DNA of 64,000 nt from Burkholderiaceae bacterium (GTDB lineage: Bacteria; Pseudomonadota; Gammaproteobacteria; Burkholderiales; Burkholderiaceae_C), in NCBI GenBank assembly GCA_913776825.1, contig CAJYPV010000018.1, positions 62,001 through 126,000 on the forward strand. Direction: 5' to 3'. Shown here piece by piece: positions 42,709 to 53,095 of the stretch. The notes below the pieces were generated by a model. The model was not told the DNA's origin, did no database searches, and was given only the letters and a program-made list of their open reading frames with translations. A program made the position numbers and the translations under genes. Numbering within the stretch: position 1 is the first letter of the stretch; the number at the start of each line of letters is the position of its first letter.

Positions 42709-42978
42709 GTGAAAGCCCTGGCCATCGTCCTCACCGCCTTCCTTGTCGCCATCCAGGCTCAGCTCTGGTTCGGCAAGGGCGGTCTGGCTCGCGGCGTTCA
42801 GTTGCGCGCCGAGCTGCGCGATCAGTTGGACGCCAACGAGAAAGCGCGGGCCCGCAATGCCCAGCTTCAGGCAGAACTGCTGGACCTGCGTGAAGGCCTG
42901 GAGATGGTGGAAGAAAAAGCCCGTCTCGAACTGGGCATGGTGAAGCCGGACGAAGTCTTCGTTCCGCTGCGTCGCTGA
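42709..42978 (+). CDS. ftsB: Cell division protein FtsB
   Basis: An 89-residue bitopic division protein starting at GTG 42709. A short cytoplasmic start and one helix (ALAIVLTAFLVAIQAQLWFG) are followed by a periplasmic coiled coil (RAELRDQLDANEKARARNAQ, then LQAELLDLREG) and the conserved ending EEKARLELGMVKPDEVFV. It joins FtsL and FtsQ in the divisome. Its place after eno is conserved in beta- and gammaproteobacteria. No Shine-Dalgarno is evident. Confidence 0.92.
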   Translation: MKALAIVLTAFLVAIQAQLWFGKGGLARGVQLRAELRDQLDANEKARARNAQLQAELLDLREGLEMVEEKARLELGMVKPDEVFVPLRR

Positions 42979-43075
42979 TCCCCGCGGCGGTCCGCCAGGG
43001 CGACCTCATCGGCGTACCGCCATCCGCATCGAATGCCGTGAGCGGCTGTGCTCACCCCCACCGCTCGATTGATCC

Positions 43076-43735
43076 ATGGATGCTCTGCCGCTGCTGCCGT
43101 CCTTGATGTCGCTGATGTCGCTGTTGCTGGCGCCGGCCTTCACCGCGCTCGGCAGTCCGATCAGTTGGCTGGAACTGGTGGCCTTCGTGCTGGCGATCTG
43201 GATGGTCGTCTGCAACATGCGGGTGCAGGTGATGGCCTGGCCGCTGGCGCTGACCAGCTCGCTGCTGTACTTCCTGCTGTTCTGGAGCGGCAAGCTCTAT
43301 GGCGAAGCCAGTCTGCAACTGCTGTTCGCCGGCCTGGCGCTGTGGGGCTGGTGGCAATGGCTGCGTGGCCGCACCGCCGAGGGCGAGGTGCTGCATGTGC
43401 GCACGCTCGGCCCGCGTGGCCGGTGGGCGGCGCTGCTGGTGACCTTGGCGGCCTGGCCCTTGCTGGGCCTGTTCCTGCAGCACCGCACCGATTCCCCGCT
43501 CCCGTATTGGGATGCGCTGCCCACGGTGGCGAGCATCACCGGCCAATGGCTGCTGGGCCGCAAATACCAGGAGAACTGGCCGGTCTGGGTGCTGGTCAAT
43601 CTGGTCAGCATCGGGCTGTTCGCGCTGAAGGGCTACTGGCTGACGGTCGTGCTCTATGCGGTGTTCGTGCCGATGTCGGTTGCGGGCTGGCGCGCCTGGC
43701 AGCGCCAACTGGGCGCGGCGCCGGCGGCGGCCTGA
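43076..43735 (+). CDS. pnuC: Nicotinamide riboside transporter PnuC
   Basis: A 219-residue inner-membrane protein with about seven helices. PnuC features include ISWLELVAFVLAIWMVVCN, the segment MAWPLALTSSLLYFLLFWSG with LYGEASLQLLF, and the tryptophan-rich LALWGWWQWLRG. It moves nicotinamide riboside by facilitated diffusion, and trapping needs phosphorylation by a NadR-type kinase. That kinase is encoded 60 bases downstream. A run of 13 residues at the N-terminus is less conserved in look. Confidence 0.9.
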   Translation: MDALPLLPSLMSLMSLLLAPAFTALGSPISWLELVAFVLAIWMVVCNMRVQVMAWPLALTSSLLYFLLFWSGKLYGEASLQLLFAGLALWGWWQWLRGRTAEGEVLHVRTLGPRGRWAALLVTLAAWPLLGLFLQHRTDSPLPYWDALPTVASITGQWLLGRKYQENWPVWVLVNLVSIGLFALKGYWLTVVLYAVFVPMSVAGWRAWQRQLGAAPAAA

Positions 43736-43795
43736 TCGATCGTCGATCGATCCGCCTGCGATGGCCTCCCTCCGATCCGACCGCCGTCGAGTCCC

Positions 43796-44455
43796 ATGAC
43801 GATCCACATTGCCCTGCTCGGGGCTGAAAGCACCGGCAAGAGCGCCCTCGGCGAGGCGCTGCTGCAGCACCTGCGGGCGCAGACGCGGCTGCGCTGCGCG
43901 CTGGTGCCGGAATACCTGCGCGAATGGTGCGAGCGCGAAGGCCGCACGCCGCGCGCCGATGAGCAGCTGGCGATCGCGCAGGAGCAACATCGGCGCGGCG
44001 AGCTGGCGGCCGCGTCGCACGACCTGGTGCTGCACGACACGACCCCGCTGATGACCGCCGTCTACAGCGAGCTGCTGTTCCAGGATGACAGCCTCTATCC
44101 CTTCGCGCTGCAGGTCCAAGCCGGCATGCAGGCGCACCTGCTGATGGCGCTCGACCTGCCCTGGGTGGCCGATGGGCTCCGCGACGGGCCGCATGTGCAG
44201 GCGCCGGTCGATCAGGCGATTCGCCGTGCGCTGCGACGTGCCGGGCTGGGCTACAGCCTGGTGACCGGGCAGGGGAGCGACCGGCTGGCGCAGGCGCTGA
44301 ATGCGCTCGGGCCGGTCCTCCGGCCGCATCTCGGGCGCGAGGACGGCCTGTTCGGGCGCCTGCTGCGTCGCGCCGAGGACCTCGGCGGCGACTGGCGCTG
44401 TGAGCATTGCGACGACCCGGACTGCGAACACGCGAGCCGTCAGCAACGCGCTTGA
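43796..44455 (+). CDS. NadR-type ATPase, probable nicotinamide riboside kinase
   Basis: 219 residues of the NadR kinase domain type (AAA_28). It starts TIHIALLGAESTGKSAL with Walker A GAESTGKS, followed by VPEYLREWCEREG and LHDTTPLMTAVYSE. It lacks the nucleotidylyltransferase and helix-turn-helix parts of enterobacterial NadR. It would phosphorylate nicotinamide riboside delivered by PnuC to NMN. A Cys/His/Asp-rich C-terminal end (CEHCDDPDCEH) looks like a possible metal site and is unusual. A promoter or separate signal before the next gene is not evident. Confidence 0.82.
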   Translation: MTIHIALLGAESTGKSALGEALLQHLRAQTRLRCALVPEYLREWCEREGRTPRADEQLAIAQEQHRRGELAAASHDLVLHDTTPLMTAVYSELLFQDDSLYPFALQVQAGMQAHLLMALDLPWVADGLRDGPHVQAPVDQAIRRALRRAGLGYSLVTGQGSDRLAQALNALGPVLRPHLGREDGLFGRLLRRAEDLGGDWRCEHCDDPDCEHASRQQRA

Positions 44456-44518
44456 AACACGCGCGCAGGCACAATCCGCGCTCGCCATAGCAAACGTTTG
44501 TAGGTCCGGAGCGCCCTG

Positions 44519-46279
44519 ATGAGTCGACTGGTTTCCCGTCCCCTTTTCCTGCTGCTGAGCAGCGCCCTGTTGGCGGCGTGCGGCAGCGTCACTGCGCCGT
44601 CGACGTCGGCCTCCTCGGCCGCTGCGGCCAACGCCACGGTCGCCGCCACCTCGCCATCGCGGGCGGGCGGCGCCGCCTCACCGGTGTCGGTGAAGGTGCT
44701 GGCGATCAATGACTTCCACGGCAATCTGCTGCCGCCCGCCGGGGGCATCAAGCTGCGCGATCCGCAATCCGGTCAACTGGTGACGCTGGAAGCCGGTGGC
44801 GCCGAGCGCATGGCGACCGTGGTGCGAGGCCTGAAGGCGAAGAACCCGAACCACGTTTTCGTCGCGGCGGGTGACCTGGTCGGTGCCAGCCCGCTGCTGT
44901 CGGCGCTGTTCCATGATGAGCCGACGATCGAATCCTTGAGCCTGATGGGGCTGGACCTGTCGGCGGTCGGCAACCATGAATTCGACCAGGGGCTCGAGGA
45001 ATTGCTGCGCAAGCAGCGCGGTGGCTGTCATCCCAAGGACGGCTGCAAAGGGCCGACGCCGTTCACCGGCGCGCGCTACCAATACCTGGCGGCCAGCACC
45101 GTGGACACCGCCACCGGCCGCACCGTGCTGCCGGCGTATCGGATCAAGACCTTCGAGGGCGTGCCGGTCGGGTTCATCGGTCTGACCTTGAAGGACACGC
45201 CGAATCTGGTGAGCCCGCGCGGCGTCATCGGATTGCGCTTCGACGATGAGGCCGAAACCGTCAATCGCCTCGTCCCCGAGTTGCAGCGCCAGGGCGTGAA
45301 TACCGTGGTGGTGATGATCCATGAAGGCGGGCAGCCGACCGGCAGCTACAACGAGTGCCCCGGCATCTCCGGCCCGATCGTGGACATCGTCAAGAAGCTC
45401 GACCCCAGCGTCGGCCTCGTCGTGTCGGGCCACACCCACCGCGCCTACAACTGCCGCATCGACGGTCGACTGGTCACCAGCGGCGACAAGTACGGCACGC
45501 TGGTCAGCGAGATCGATCTGAGCCTGGATCGCCAGACCGGCCGCCTGCTGGAAGCGCGCGCAGACAACCTGGTCGTGCGCCCCGAGACCGCGAAGGATCC
45601 GGCGCAGACGGCCTTGATCGCGTCCTATCAGGCGCTGGCCAATCCCCTCATCGAGCGACCGGTCGGCTACCTGGCGCAGTCGGTGGGCAAGGACGAAGCG
45701 GATCGCAACGCCGGCGGCGGCAGCACCGTGGGCCAGCTGGTGGCTGATTCGATGCTGGCCGCCACGGCCGCGCCGGAGGCGGGCGGCGCTCAGATCGCGC
45801 TGACCAACATCGGCGGCATCCGCACCGGATTGCTGCGTCGGCCGGATGGCCGGGTCACCTTCGGCGATCTGTTCGCGGCCCTGCCGTTCTCCAATGCGCT
45901 GATGGTGATGGAGTACACCGGCGCGCAACTGCGTCAGGCTCTGGAAGAGCAGTGGCAAAGCCAGGGCAGCCGCTTCCTGCCGCTGCAGGTGTCGCAGGGT
46001 TTCAGCTATCGCTGGGACGCCCGCCGTCCGGAAGGTCAGCGCGTGCTGCCGGAGAGCCTGATGCTCAACGGCCGGCCGATCACGGCGGAGCAGACCGTGC
46101 GCGTGACCATCAACTCATTCCTGCAAGCCGGTGGCGATGGTTTCGCGACGCTGGGCAAGGGCCGTCTGCTGCAGACCGGCCCGGTGGATGTCGAGGCCCT
46201 GGAAGCCTACTTCCAGGCGCAGGGCCGGACGCCGGTGCAGCCGACCGCGCTGACCCGCGCCATCCGTCAGGAACCCTGA
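44519..46279 (+). CDS. 5'-nucleotidase/metallophosphatase lipoprotein (NadN/UshA-like)
   Basis: A 586-residue exported protein with a lipobox (ALLAAC, Cys21). The N-terminal metallophosphatase has LAINDFHGNLLPP, AGDLVGASPL, GNHEFDQG and VVSGHTHRAYNC. A C-terminal 5'-nucleotidase domain follows, with DSMLAATAAPEAGGAQIALTN and GDLFAALPFSNALMVMEYTG. It would hydrolyse nucleotides outside the inner membrane. Its place after pnuC and the kinase suggests it produces nicotinamide riboside from NAD or NMN, as NadN does in Haemophilus. The substrate is inference; UshA-like general activity is the alternative. Confidence 0.88.
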   Translation: MSRLVSRPLFLLLSSALLAACGSVTAPSTSASSAAAANATVAATSPSRAGGAASPVSVKVLAINDFHGNLLPPAGGIKLRDPQSGQLVTLEAGGAERMATVVRGLKAKNPNHVFVAAGDLVGASPLLSALFHDEPTIESLSLMGLDLSAVGNHEFDQGLEELLRKQRGGCHPKDGCKGPTPFTGARYQYLAASTVDTATGRTVLPAYRIKTFEGVPVGFIGLTLKDTPNLVSPRGVIGLRFDDEAETVNRLVPELQRQGVNTVVVMIHEGGQPTGSYNECPGISGPIVDIVKKLDPSVGLVVSGHTHRAYNCRIDGRLVTSGDKYGTLVSEIDLSLDRQTGRLLEARADNLVVRPETAKDPAQTALIASYQALANPLIERPVGYLAQSVGKDEADRNAGGGSTVGQLVADSMLAATAAPEAGGAQIALTNIGGIRTGLLRRPDGRVTFGDLFAALPFSNALMVMEYTGAQLRQALEEQWQSQGSRFLPLQVSQGFSYRWDARRPEGQRVLPESLMLNGRPITAEQTVRVTINSFLQAGGDGFATLGKGRLLQTGPVDVEALEAYFQAQGRTPVQPTALTRAIRQEP

Positions 46280-46288
46280 GGCCTCAGG
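46275..46288. other. 14-bp palindrome spanning two convergent stop codons
   Basis: CCTGAGGCCTCAGG is a perfect palindrome covering the stop codons of the nucleotidase (plus) and the hydrolase (minus), which are only 4 bases apart. It could give a small hairpin to both transcripts, or arise by chance from facing TGA codons. Confidence 0.4.
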
Positions 46289-47150
46289 CGGCCGGCGCCT
46301 CGTGGCGCATGGCCGTCATCAGCTCCAGCACCAGCGCGGCCGTGTCATCCGGCCGCTCGAACGGGTAGAGGTGGGTGCCCTCCATCCAGCGGAAGTGCTC
46401 CTTGGCCAGCGCCTTGGAAGCGCCGGCGCCGGCCTGGCGCAGTTCTTCCGACTGGGTGCCGGCGATGAACGCGACCGGGCACTTCGGCGCATGCCGCTTC
46501 AGGATGCGGGGCAGGTTGTGCGGCAGGGTGTTGTAGATGCGGGTTTCGATGTCGCGCTCGAAACCCAGCCGGACACGGCCATCCGCCAGCTCATCGAAGC
46601 CGCTGGCGACATAGTCGCGCAGCACGCGCGGGTCCCAGCGGGCGAACTTGCCCTTCGCGGCGAAATGGGTGTGGACCTCGTCCCGCGTTGGCCATTCATG
46701 CCGGCGCAGGCGCGAGATCTTGCCCGGCGACACCCGATGGATCAGTCCTGCCGCCTTGACCATGCGCAGGCTGTGGGACCGCCAGCCATCCACCACCGGG
46801 GAGTCCAGCATCACCAGGCCCTGCGCCATCGCCGGCTTGCGGCAGGCCGCCAGCAGCGACAACAGCCCGCCGAGCGAATGGCCCACCAGCATCACCGGAC
46901 CGGTCGGTCGCACCTCGTCCTGGATGAAGGCGAGCAGCTCGTCGCGCAGATGCGGCCAGTTGCTGGTGACCGGATAGCGCGGATCGTGACCGATGCGCGG
47001 CAGCGCATGCACCTGCCAGCCGGCCGCTTCCCAGATCTCGAACAACACCCGATAGCAGCCGGACGGAAAACCGTTCGCATGCGAGAAGACCAGGGTCTTC
47101 GGCGCCTCGGCCAGCGGGGAAGGGGACATCGCAGCGGTCGCAGGGCTCAT
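46284..47150 (-). CDS. Alpha/beta hydrolase
   Basis: A 288-residue alpha/beta-hydrolase-fold protein. The nucleophile elbow is GHSLGG (LVGHSLGGLLSLLAACRKP), the oxyanion strand is TLVFSHANGFPSGCYR, and the late histidine is likely in GTHLYPFERP. An acid residue cannot be fixed by eye. Start is ATG 47150 or the in-frame ATG at 47129. The gene lies 57 bases downstream of mutS on the same strand, so the two may be cotranscribed. Substrate is unknown; an esterase or thioesterase role is possible. Confidence 0.85.
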   Translation of the reverse strand: MSPATAAMSPSPLAEAPKTLVFSHANGFPSGCYRVLFEIWEAAGWQVHALPRIGHDPRYPVTSNWPHLRDELLAFIQDEVRPTGPVMLVGHSLGGLLSLLAACRKPAMAQGLVMLDSPVVDGWRSHSLRMVKAAGLIHRVSPGKISRLRRHEWPTRDEVHTHFAAKGKFARWDPRVLRDYVASGFDELADGRVRLGFERDIETRIYNTLPHNLPRILKRHAPKCPVAFIAGTQSEELRQAGAGASKALAKEHFRWMEGTHLYPFERPDDTAALVLELMTAMRHEAPAA

Positions 47151-47207
47151 GGGTGGGGCGTCGTGGGCGTGGCGATGAGCGGCGGGGACCGATGAGCGCG
47201 GTGCGCC

Positions 47208-49805
47208 TCAGGGCCGCCCGGCCGCCAGGGTTTTCAACTGATACAGCGCGGCCAGGGCTTCGCGCGGGCTGAGCGCATCCGGGTCCAGGTCGCGCAGCGC
47301 CTCCAGCAGCGGCGACGGCTCCGCGCGCTCGGCGCTGACCAGTGGCTCGGGCGGCGCGGCGAACAGGTCGATCTGGCTGTCGTCTTCGGTGGCGCGTGCT
47401 TCCAGCGCTTCGAGGGCCGCTCGCGCCTGTCGCACCACCGGCGCCGGCATGCCGGCCAGTCGAGCCACCTGCACGCCATAGCTGCGGCTGGCGGGGCCGG
47501 GCTGGATCTCATGCAGGAAGACGATGTCCTCGCCGCTTTCGACCGCCGACACATGCATGTTGATCGCTTGCGTGTGCTTGGCCGGGAACTCGGTCAGCTC
47601 GAAATAATGGGTGGCGAACAGCGTGAACGCGCGGCATTTGTCATGCAGATGGGTGGCGATCGCGCCCGCCAGGGCCAGGCCGTCGAAGGTCGAGGTGCCG
47701 CGGCCGATCTCATCCATCAGCACCAGCGATTGCTCGGTGGCGCTGTGCAGGATGGCGGCGGCTTCGGTCATCTCCAGCATGAAGGTGGACTGCGCATTCG
47801 CCAGGTCGTCCGCCGCGCCGATGCGGGTGTGGATCGCGTCGATCGGGCCGAGCCGGCAGGCCGTGGCCGGCACATAGGCGCCGATGGCTGCCAGCAGCGC
47901 AATCAGCGCGACCTGCCGCATGAAGGTGCTCTTGCCGCCCATGTTCGGGCCGGTGATCACGAGCAGCTTGGTGCGGGCATCCAGCCGGCAGTCGTTGGCC
48001 ATGAATTCACCACTGCCGGTTTCCCGCAGCCGCGCTTCCACCACCGGATGGCGACCGCCCTGGATGTCGATGCAGGGATGGCTGACGAATTCCGGCCGGC
48101 ACCAGTTCAGGGTGGCGGCGCGTTCGCTCAGCGCGGCCAGCAGGTCCAGCATCGCCAGCGAGCGGGCCAGCCGGCCGAGCGCGGGCAGCTCTTCGCTGAG
48201 CTGATCGATGACCAGCTCATACAAGGCCTTCTCGCGCGCCATGGCGCGCTCCTGCGCGGACAGCGCCTTGTCCTCGAAGGTCTTGAGCTCGGGCGTGATG
48301 AAGCGCTCGGCGTTTTTCAGGGTCTGACGGCGCTGATAGTCCAGCGGCACCTTGTCCAGACCGCTGGTGGTGACTTCGATGTAGAAGCCATGCACCTTGT
48401 TGTACTGGACGCGCAGGTTGGTGATGCCGGTGCGGGCGCGCTCGCGGGTTTCCAGATCCAGCAGGAAGTCATCGCAGTTGGTCTGGATGCTGCGCAGCTC
48501 GTCGAGCTGCTCATCGAATCCGGTGGCGATCACATTGCCTTCGCGCAGCAGGGCGGCGGGCTCCTCGGCAATCGCGCGGCATAGCAATTCGGCCAGATGC
48601 GGCGAGGCGCTCAAGCCCGCCGACAGCTCATCCAGCAGCGCCGAACCGGCCGGCACGGTCTGCGCCAGTTCGGGCAGGATCAGCAGCGTGGCGCGCAGGC
48701 CGGCCAGCTCGCGCGGTCGCACCTGCCGCAGCGCGATGCGGGCGCCGATCCGTTCCACGTCGGACACCTGACGCAGCGCTTCCCGCAGCGGATCGAAGCC
48801 GGTGGCCAGCAGTTCCGCGATGGCTTCCTGGCGAGCCCGGGCGATGGCCCGGTCGCGCGGCGGATTCAGCAGCGCCTGGCGCAGCGCGCGGCTGCCCATG
48901 CCGGTGCGGCAGCTGTCCAGCAGCGACAGCAAGGTCGGCGAGGTTTCGCCCCGCAGGGTCTGGGTGAGTTCCAGGTTGCGCTGGGTGGCGGGCGGCAGAT
49001 CGAGCAGGTCGCTGGCGCGCTGCACCTGCAGGCTCTTCACATGGGACAGCGCCCGGCCCTGGGTGTGTTCGGCGAACGAGAGCAAGGCCGCGGCGGCGGC
49101 CTGGGCGGCGGGCAGGTCCTGCGCATTGAAGCCCTGCAGGCTCGCGACGCCGAGCTGCTCGCACAGCTTGCGCAGTCCGAGCGCGGTATCGAACTGCCAG
49201 CCCGGTCGGTTGGTGATGGGCAGTCGTGCGGCCAGCACCGCGGCGGGATGGCGCTCGCGGTCGACCAGCACTTCGGCGGGCGACAGGCGTGCCAGCCATG
49301 AGCCCAGCTCGCGCTCCGCGCATTGCGCCAGACCCAGTTGACCTTGGGTGAGCGAGAACCAGGCCAGTCCCACGGTCTTGCCCTGCGTGCTCACCGACAG
49401 CAGGATGGCATCTTGTTTGTCGGCCAGCAGTTCCGAATCGGTCACCGTCCCGGGCGTGACCACCCGGACCACCTTGCGCTCCACCGGTCCCTTGGCGGCA
49501 CCCACTTCGCCGATCTGCTCGGCAATCGCGACGGCTTCGCCGAGCTTGATCAGCTTGCCGAGGTAGGACTCCAGCGCATGCACCGGCACGCCCGCCATCA
49601 CCACCGGTGCGCCGCCGCTCTGGCCGCGCGTGGTGAGGGTGACGTCCAGCAATTGATTGGCCTTGCGGGCGTCGTCGTAGAACACTTCGTAGAAGTCGCC
49701 CATCCGGTAGAAGACCAGGGTCTCCGGATACTCCGACTTGATGCGCAGGTACTGCTGCATCATCGGCGTGTGCTGGCTGAAATCGTCGGGCGCGGGACTG
49801 CTCAT
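47208..49805 (-). CDS. mutS: DNA mismatch repair protein MutS
   Basis: 865 residues, the usual MutS length, from ATG 49805. The frame stays open far upstream, but the protein clearly begins with the mismatch-binding domain ([32 protein letters not shown] with the Phe-x-Glu wedge). The ATPase has Walker [14 protein letters not shown], then [16 protein letters not shown] and [13 protein letters not shown]. It recognises mispairs and recruits MutL. The upstream neighbour is suhB, separated by two terminator-like hairpins, so mutS probably has its own promoter in 49806-49960. Confidence 0.97.
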   Translation of the reverse strand: MSSPAPDDFSQHTPMMQQYLRIKSEYPETLVFYRMGDFYEVFYDDARKANQLLDVTLTTRGQSGGAPVVMAGVPVHALESYLGKLIKLGEAVAIAEQIGEVGAAKGPVERKVVRVVTPGTVTDSELLADKQDAILLSVSTQGKTVGLAWFSLTQGQLGLAQCAERELGSWLARLSPAEVLVDRERHPAAVLAARLPITNRPGWQFDTALGLRKLCEQLGVASLQGFNAQDLPAAQAAAAALLSFAEHTQGRALSHVKSLQVQRASDLLDLPPATQRNLELTQTLRGETSPTLLSLLDSCRTGMGSRALRQALLNPPRDRAIARARQEAIAELLATGFDPLREALRQVSDVERIGARIALRQVRPRELAGLRATLLILPELAQTVPAGSALLDELSAGLSASPHLAELLCRAIAEEPAALLREGNVIATGFDEQLDELRSIQTNCDDFLLDLETRERARTGITNLRVQYNKVHGFYIEVTTSGLDKVPLDYQRRQTLKNAERFITPELKTFEDKALSAQERAMAREKALYELVIDQLSEELPALGRLARSLAMLDLLAALSERAATLNWCRPEFVSHPCIDIQGGRHPVVEARLRETGSGEFMANDCRLDARTKLLVITGPNMGGKSTFMRQVALIALLAAIGAYVPATACRLGPIDAIHTRIGAADDLANAQSTFMLEMTEAAAILHSATEQSLVLMDEIGRGTSTFDGLALAGAIATHLHDKCRAFTLFATHYFELTEFPAKHTQAINMHVSAVESGEDIVFLHEIQPGPASRSYGVQVARLAGMPAPVVRQARAALEALEARATEDDSQIDLFAAPPEPLVSAERAEPSPLLEALRDLDPDALSPREALAALYQLKTLAAGRP

Positions 49806-49825
49806 CGGGCGTCTGGAAATGAACA

Positions 49826-49846
49826 AAGCCCTCGGACCGAGGGCTT
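49826..49846 (-). terminator. Second hairpin upstream of mutS
   Basis: 9-bp arms AAGCCCTCG and CGAGGGCTT with a 3-base loop, followed on the minus strand by TTTGTT. It sits 20 bases before the mutS start, unusually close for a terminator of suhB. It could instead control mutS expression as an attenuator. Confidence 0.5.
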
Positions 49847-49966
49847 GGGGGTCTGTGAGCTCACAGTGTAGGGCAGCGGCCACCGGCTCATGGACATCCA
49901 GCGCCCCCTTCAGAGGGCCCACTGACGATGGCGTCGCCCCCCGCGAAGGGGGATCGGCCATGAAAA

Positions 49967-49987
49967 AGCCCCGCTCGGGGCGGGGCT
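49967..49987 (-). terminator. Intrinsic terminator of suhB
   Basis: 8-bp arms AGCCCCGC and GCGGGGCT with a 5-base loop, followed on the minus strand by TTTTT, 135 bases after the suhB stop. The 316-base gap 49806-50121 holds this and the 49826 hairpin, and no gene. Confidence 0.75.
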
Positions 49988-50121
49988 GTATCGGCGGTGC
50001 CGGGTCGGTGCAGGGTCGGCGCAGGGTCACACACATGACCTGGCACCACCTGGCGCCGATCGGCTCGCGCGCCATGGTGGCGGGCGGTCGAAGCGGCCAG
50101 CCAGGCGGCCAGCGTGGGCGA

Positions 50122-51084
50122 TCAGCCTTCGCTGTCTTCCGCCTTCTTGATGCGCACCGGGCCGCGCTTCTTTTGGGCGTCGGCCACCACGTCGGCCGCG
50201 GTCGGCGACTTGGCCTTGGGCGCGGCGGCGGCGGAGCCATCGGCCTGGGCATCGGCTTCCAGGTCTTCGGCCTTGATCACGCGGGTGTAGGGGCTGAGCG
50301 TCTGCACCAGCTGGCCGTAGATCTTGGGGCTGCCGGCGACGATTTCGCGCTGGAACAGGAAGTCCGATTCGCCGGTGAAGTTGCCCACCAGGCCACCGGC
50401 CTCGGTGATGATCAGCGAGCCCGCGGCCACATCCCATGGGTTCAGGCCGGTCTCGAAGAAGGCGTCGTAGTAGCCGGCGGCCACATAGCAGAGGTCCAGC
50501 GCAGCAGCGCCCGGGCGGCGCAGGCCGGCGCACTGGGTCATGACCTCTTCGAACATCTTCATGTAGCGCTTGAAGTTGTCGCCACGGCGGAACGGGAAGC
50601 CGGTGCCGATCAGCGCATCGCTCATGCGGGTGCGCTTGGACACGCGCAGGCGCTTGTCGTTCAGGTAGGCGCCGCGGCCCTTGGTCGCGTAGAAGAGGTC
50701 GTTGCGGGTCGGGTCATACACGACCGCTTGCTGCACCACATTGCGGTGGGCCAGCGCGATCGACACGCAGTACATGGGCAGGCCATGGATGAAGTTGGTG
50801 GTGCCATCGAGCGGGTCGATGATCCACTGGTATTCGGAGTGACGCGCGCCGTGCTCGCGGCCGGACTCTTCGGCGAGGATGCCGTGGTCGGGATAGGCCT
50901 GCAGCAGGGTTTCGATGATGGCCGCTTCAGCGGCTTGGTCCACCTCGGTCACGAAGTCATTGGGCGACTTGGTGTTGATCTTCAGGATGTCCAGATCCAT
51001 CGACGCGCGATTGATGATGGCGCCGGCGGTTCGAGCCGCCTTGATGGCGACGTTGAGCATGGGATGAAGGGCAACTTGCGTCAT
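50122..51084 (-). CDS. suhB: Inositol monophosphatase family protein SuhB
   Basis: 320 residues from ATG 51084; earlier frame sequence is unconserved. Metal and substrate motifs are [34 protein letters not shown] and [17 protein letters not shown]. Length of the enzymatic part is about 265. A charged Ala/Lys/Asp-rich tail of about 50 residues (ending [13 protein letters not shown]) is extra. In enterobacteria SuhB also acts in rRNA antitermination. It diverges from trmJ across 130 bases. Confidence 0.93.
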   Translation of the reverse strand: MTQVALHPMLNVAIKAARTAGAIINRASMDLDILKINTKSPNDFVTEVDQAAEAAIIETLLQAYPDHGILAEESGREHGARHSEYQWIIDPLDGTTNFIHGLPMYCVSIALAHRNVVQQAVVYDPTRNDLFYATKGRGAYLNDKRLRVSKRTRMSDALIGTGFPFRRGDNFKRYMKMFEEVMTQCAGLRRPGAAALDLCYVAAGYYDAFFETGLNPWDVAAGSLIITEAGGLVGNFTGESDFLFQREIVAGSPKIYGQLVQTLSPYTRVIKAEDLEADAQADGSAAAAPKAKSPTAADVVADAQKKRGPVRIKKAEDSEG

Positions 51085-51214
51085 GCGGGACGATTCCTGT
51101 GCTGGAGATGGACTGGCGAAGACAAAGAGCATCGCGCCGACAGCCAAAGCGCCCAAGCGGGCTGGTGACGGCGCGGATAATGCGCGATTTTGGCACAGAG
51201 TCGTGGTTTCCCCT

Positions 51215-52027
51215 ATGCCCTCATCCTCCGCCGACACCGGCGCCCCCGCAGCGGTGTTGGATCCGACACGTTTCGTGCTGATCGAGACCAGCCACCCCGG
51301 CAATGTCGGTTCGACCGCCCGCGCGATGAAGGTGATGGGCTTTCGCGATCTGGTGCTGGTGCGGCCACGATTCCCGGATGTGCTGAGCCAGGAAGAGACC
51401 GTCGCCATGGCCAGCGGCGCGGCCGACATCCTGGCGCGGGCCCGCATCGTCGACCGGCTGGAAGAGGCGCTCGACGGCTGCCAGTTCGTCTGCGCCACCG
51501 CGATGACGCCACGCGATTTCGGTCCGCCCACCCGCGCTCCGCGAGACCTGTTCGCCGAGCTCGCCGCCGGCCGCATCCACGGCGGCGACGGCTTCACGCC
51601 GCGCGTCGCGCTGGTGTTCGGTTCCGAGCGCTACGGCATGAGCAATGAGGACGTCTACCGCGCCCATGCGGTGCTGTCGATTCCCACCCATCCCGACTAC
51701 GGCTCGCTGAACCTGGCGCAAGCGGTGCAGTTGCTGGCCTATGACTGGCGCCAGGCGCTCGGCGGGTTCGAGGTCCAGGCCCGCACCGCCGATCCGCAAT
51801 GGGCGGATGCGAGCGCGGTCCAGGGCTTGTTGCAGCATCTGGAGCGCAGCCTGGTGCACCTGGGCTATCTGGATCCGGCCTCGCCCAAGAAGCTCATGCC
51901 GCGCCTGAATCAGCTGTTCAATCGCGCCGGTCTGACGCAGGAAGAGATTCACATCCTGCGCGGCATCGCACGGGCCATCGAGAAGACCGAGCCGGCCTCG
52001 CGCACGGGAACGCCGGACCGGACCTGA
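51215..52027 (+). CDS. trmJ: tRNA (cytidine/uridine-32 2'-O)-methyltransferase TrmJ
   Basis: 270 residues of the SPOUT (trefoil-knot) RNA methyltransferase family. It shows [20 protein letters not shown] near the start, [14 protein letters not shown] and the SAM-knot [17 protein letters not shown]-terminal helical extension ([18 protein letters not shown]) is typical of TrmJ. It methylates position 32 of some tRNAs with S-adenosylmethionine. Start ATG 51215 is preferred to 51083, which would overlap suhB by two bases and add an unconserved leader. In betaproteobacteria it usually sits between suhB and cysE, as here. Confidence 0.92.
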   Translation: MPSSSADTGAPAAVLDPTRFVLIETSHPGNVGSTARAMKVMGFRDLVLVRPRFPDVLSQEETVAMASGAADILARARIVDRLEEALDGCQFVCATAMTPRDFGPPTRAPRDLFAELAAGRIHGGDGFTPRVALVFGSERYGMSNEDVYRAHAVLSIPTHPDYGSLNLAQAVQLLAYDWRQALGGFEVQARTADPQWADASAVQGLLQHLERSLVHLGYLDPASPKKLMPRLNQLFNRAGLTQEEIHILRGIARAIEKTEPASRTGTPDRT

Positions 52028-52265
52028 TCGCCGGCTGCCGGGCCGATTCCCGGTGTCTGACGGGATCCTCTGAGCCACGGACGAGGCGGCGCGATCCGGC
52101 CTGCGATCACCAGAAGACCTGCGCCGATCAGGGCGGCACGGCCCCGCTAAACTGACCGCCCCCCGATGATTCGACCCTCCCGGTGGATCGTCGGCGCGGC
52201 GAGCGGTCTTCGGCCGCGCGCCCTTCTTTCATTCTCATCCTGGACAGCCTTCCGCTGCGTCCCTC

Positions 52266-53033
52266 ATGTTCCAGCGTCTTCGCGAAGACATCGCCTGCAT
52301 CCTCGAACGCGACCCCGCCGCCCGCTCGGCCTGGGAGGTCCTGACCTGTTATCCGGGTCTGCATGCGTTGGTGATGCACCGCTGTGCGCGCTGGTTCTGG
52401 ACGCGCGGCTTCCGTTGGCTGGGGCGATTCACGTCGCACCTCGGGCGCTTCCTGACCGGCATCGAAATCCATCCCGGCGCCACCATCGGCCGACGGGTGT
52501 TCATCGACCACGGCATGGGCATCGTCATCGGCGAGATGACCGAGATCGGCGATGAATGCACCATCTACCAGGGCGTGACGCTGGGCGGCACCTCGCTGGT
52601 CAAGGGCGCCAAGCGCCATCCGACGCTGGAGCGCGGTGTGATCGTGGGCGCGAATGCCTGCATCCTCGGCGGCTTCACTGTAGGAGAGGGCGCGCGCGTC
52701 GGTTCCGGCGCGGTGGTGACCAAGCCGGTGCCGGCGGGCGCGACCGCCGTAGGCAATCCGGCCCGGATCATCGAAGCCAAGGGCGATGCCCAGCGCGAGG
52801 CGGCCGCTGCCCGCATGGGGTTCTCCGCTTACGGCGTCACCCAGGGCGACGATCCGGTGTCGCAGGCGATGAAGGGTTTGATCGACCACACCGCCGGCCA
52901 CGATCACCAGATCGCCTTGTTGTGGCAGGCCATCGCGCAGTTGTCCGAGGCGGAGCGCCGTGACTGCGTGCCGGCCGGCGCGCAGCAGAAAGAGCAGTTC
53001 GACGCGGCCGAGCTGAGCCGATTGGTGAAGTAG
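52266..53033 (+). CDS. cysE: Serine O-acetyltransferase
   Basis: 255 residues, the short serine acetyltransferase form. The left-handed beta-helix hexapeptide repeats appear in [56 protein letters not shown] and [15 protein letters not shown], with catalytic histidines in DHGMG and KRHPT. It makes O-acetylserine for cysteine synthesis. The 238-base gap upstream has no recognisable gene. A very strong terminator lies about 60 bases downstream. Confidence 0.95.
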   Translation: MFQRLREDIACILERDPAARSAWEVLTCYPGLHALVMHRCARWFWTRGFRWLGRFTSHLGRFLTGIEIHPGATIGRRVFIDHGMGIVIGEMTEIGDECTIYQGVTLGGTSLVKGAKRHPTLERGVIVGANACILGGFTVGEGARVGSGAVVTKPVPAGATAVGNPARIIEAKGDAQREAAAARMGFSAYGVTQGDDPVSQAMKGLIDHTAGHDHQIALLWQAIAQLSEAERRDCVPAGAQQKEQFDAAELSRLVK

Positions 53034-53095
53034 CGCGCCTCACGCACGACCGCTGAATCGGCTCGGAAGCGGGTCGACAAATGGAGAGAGACAAA

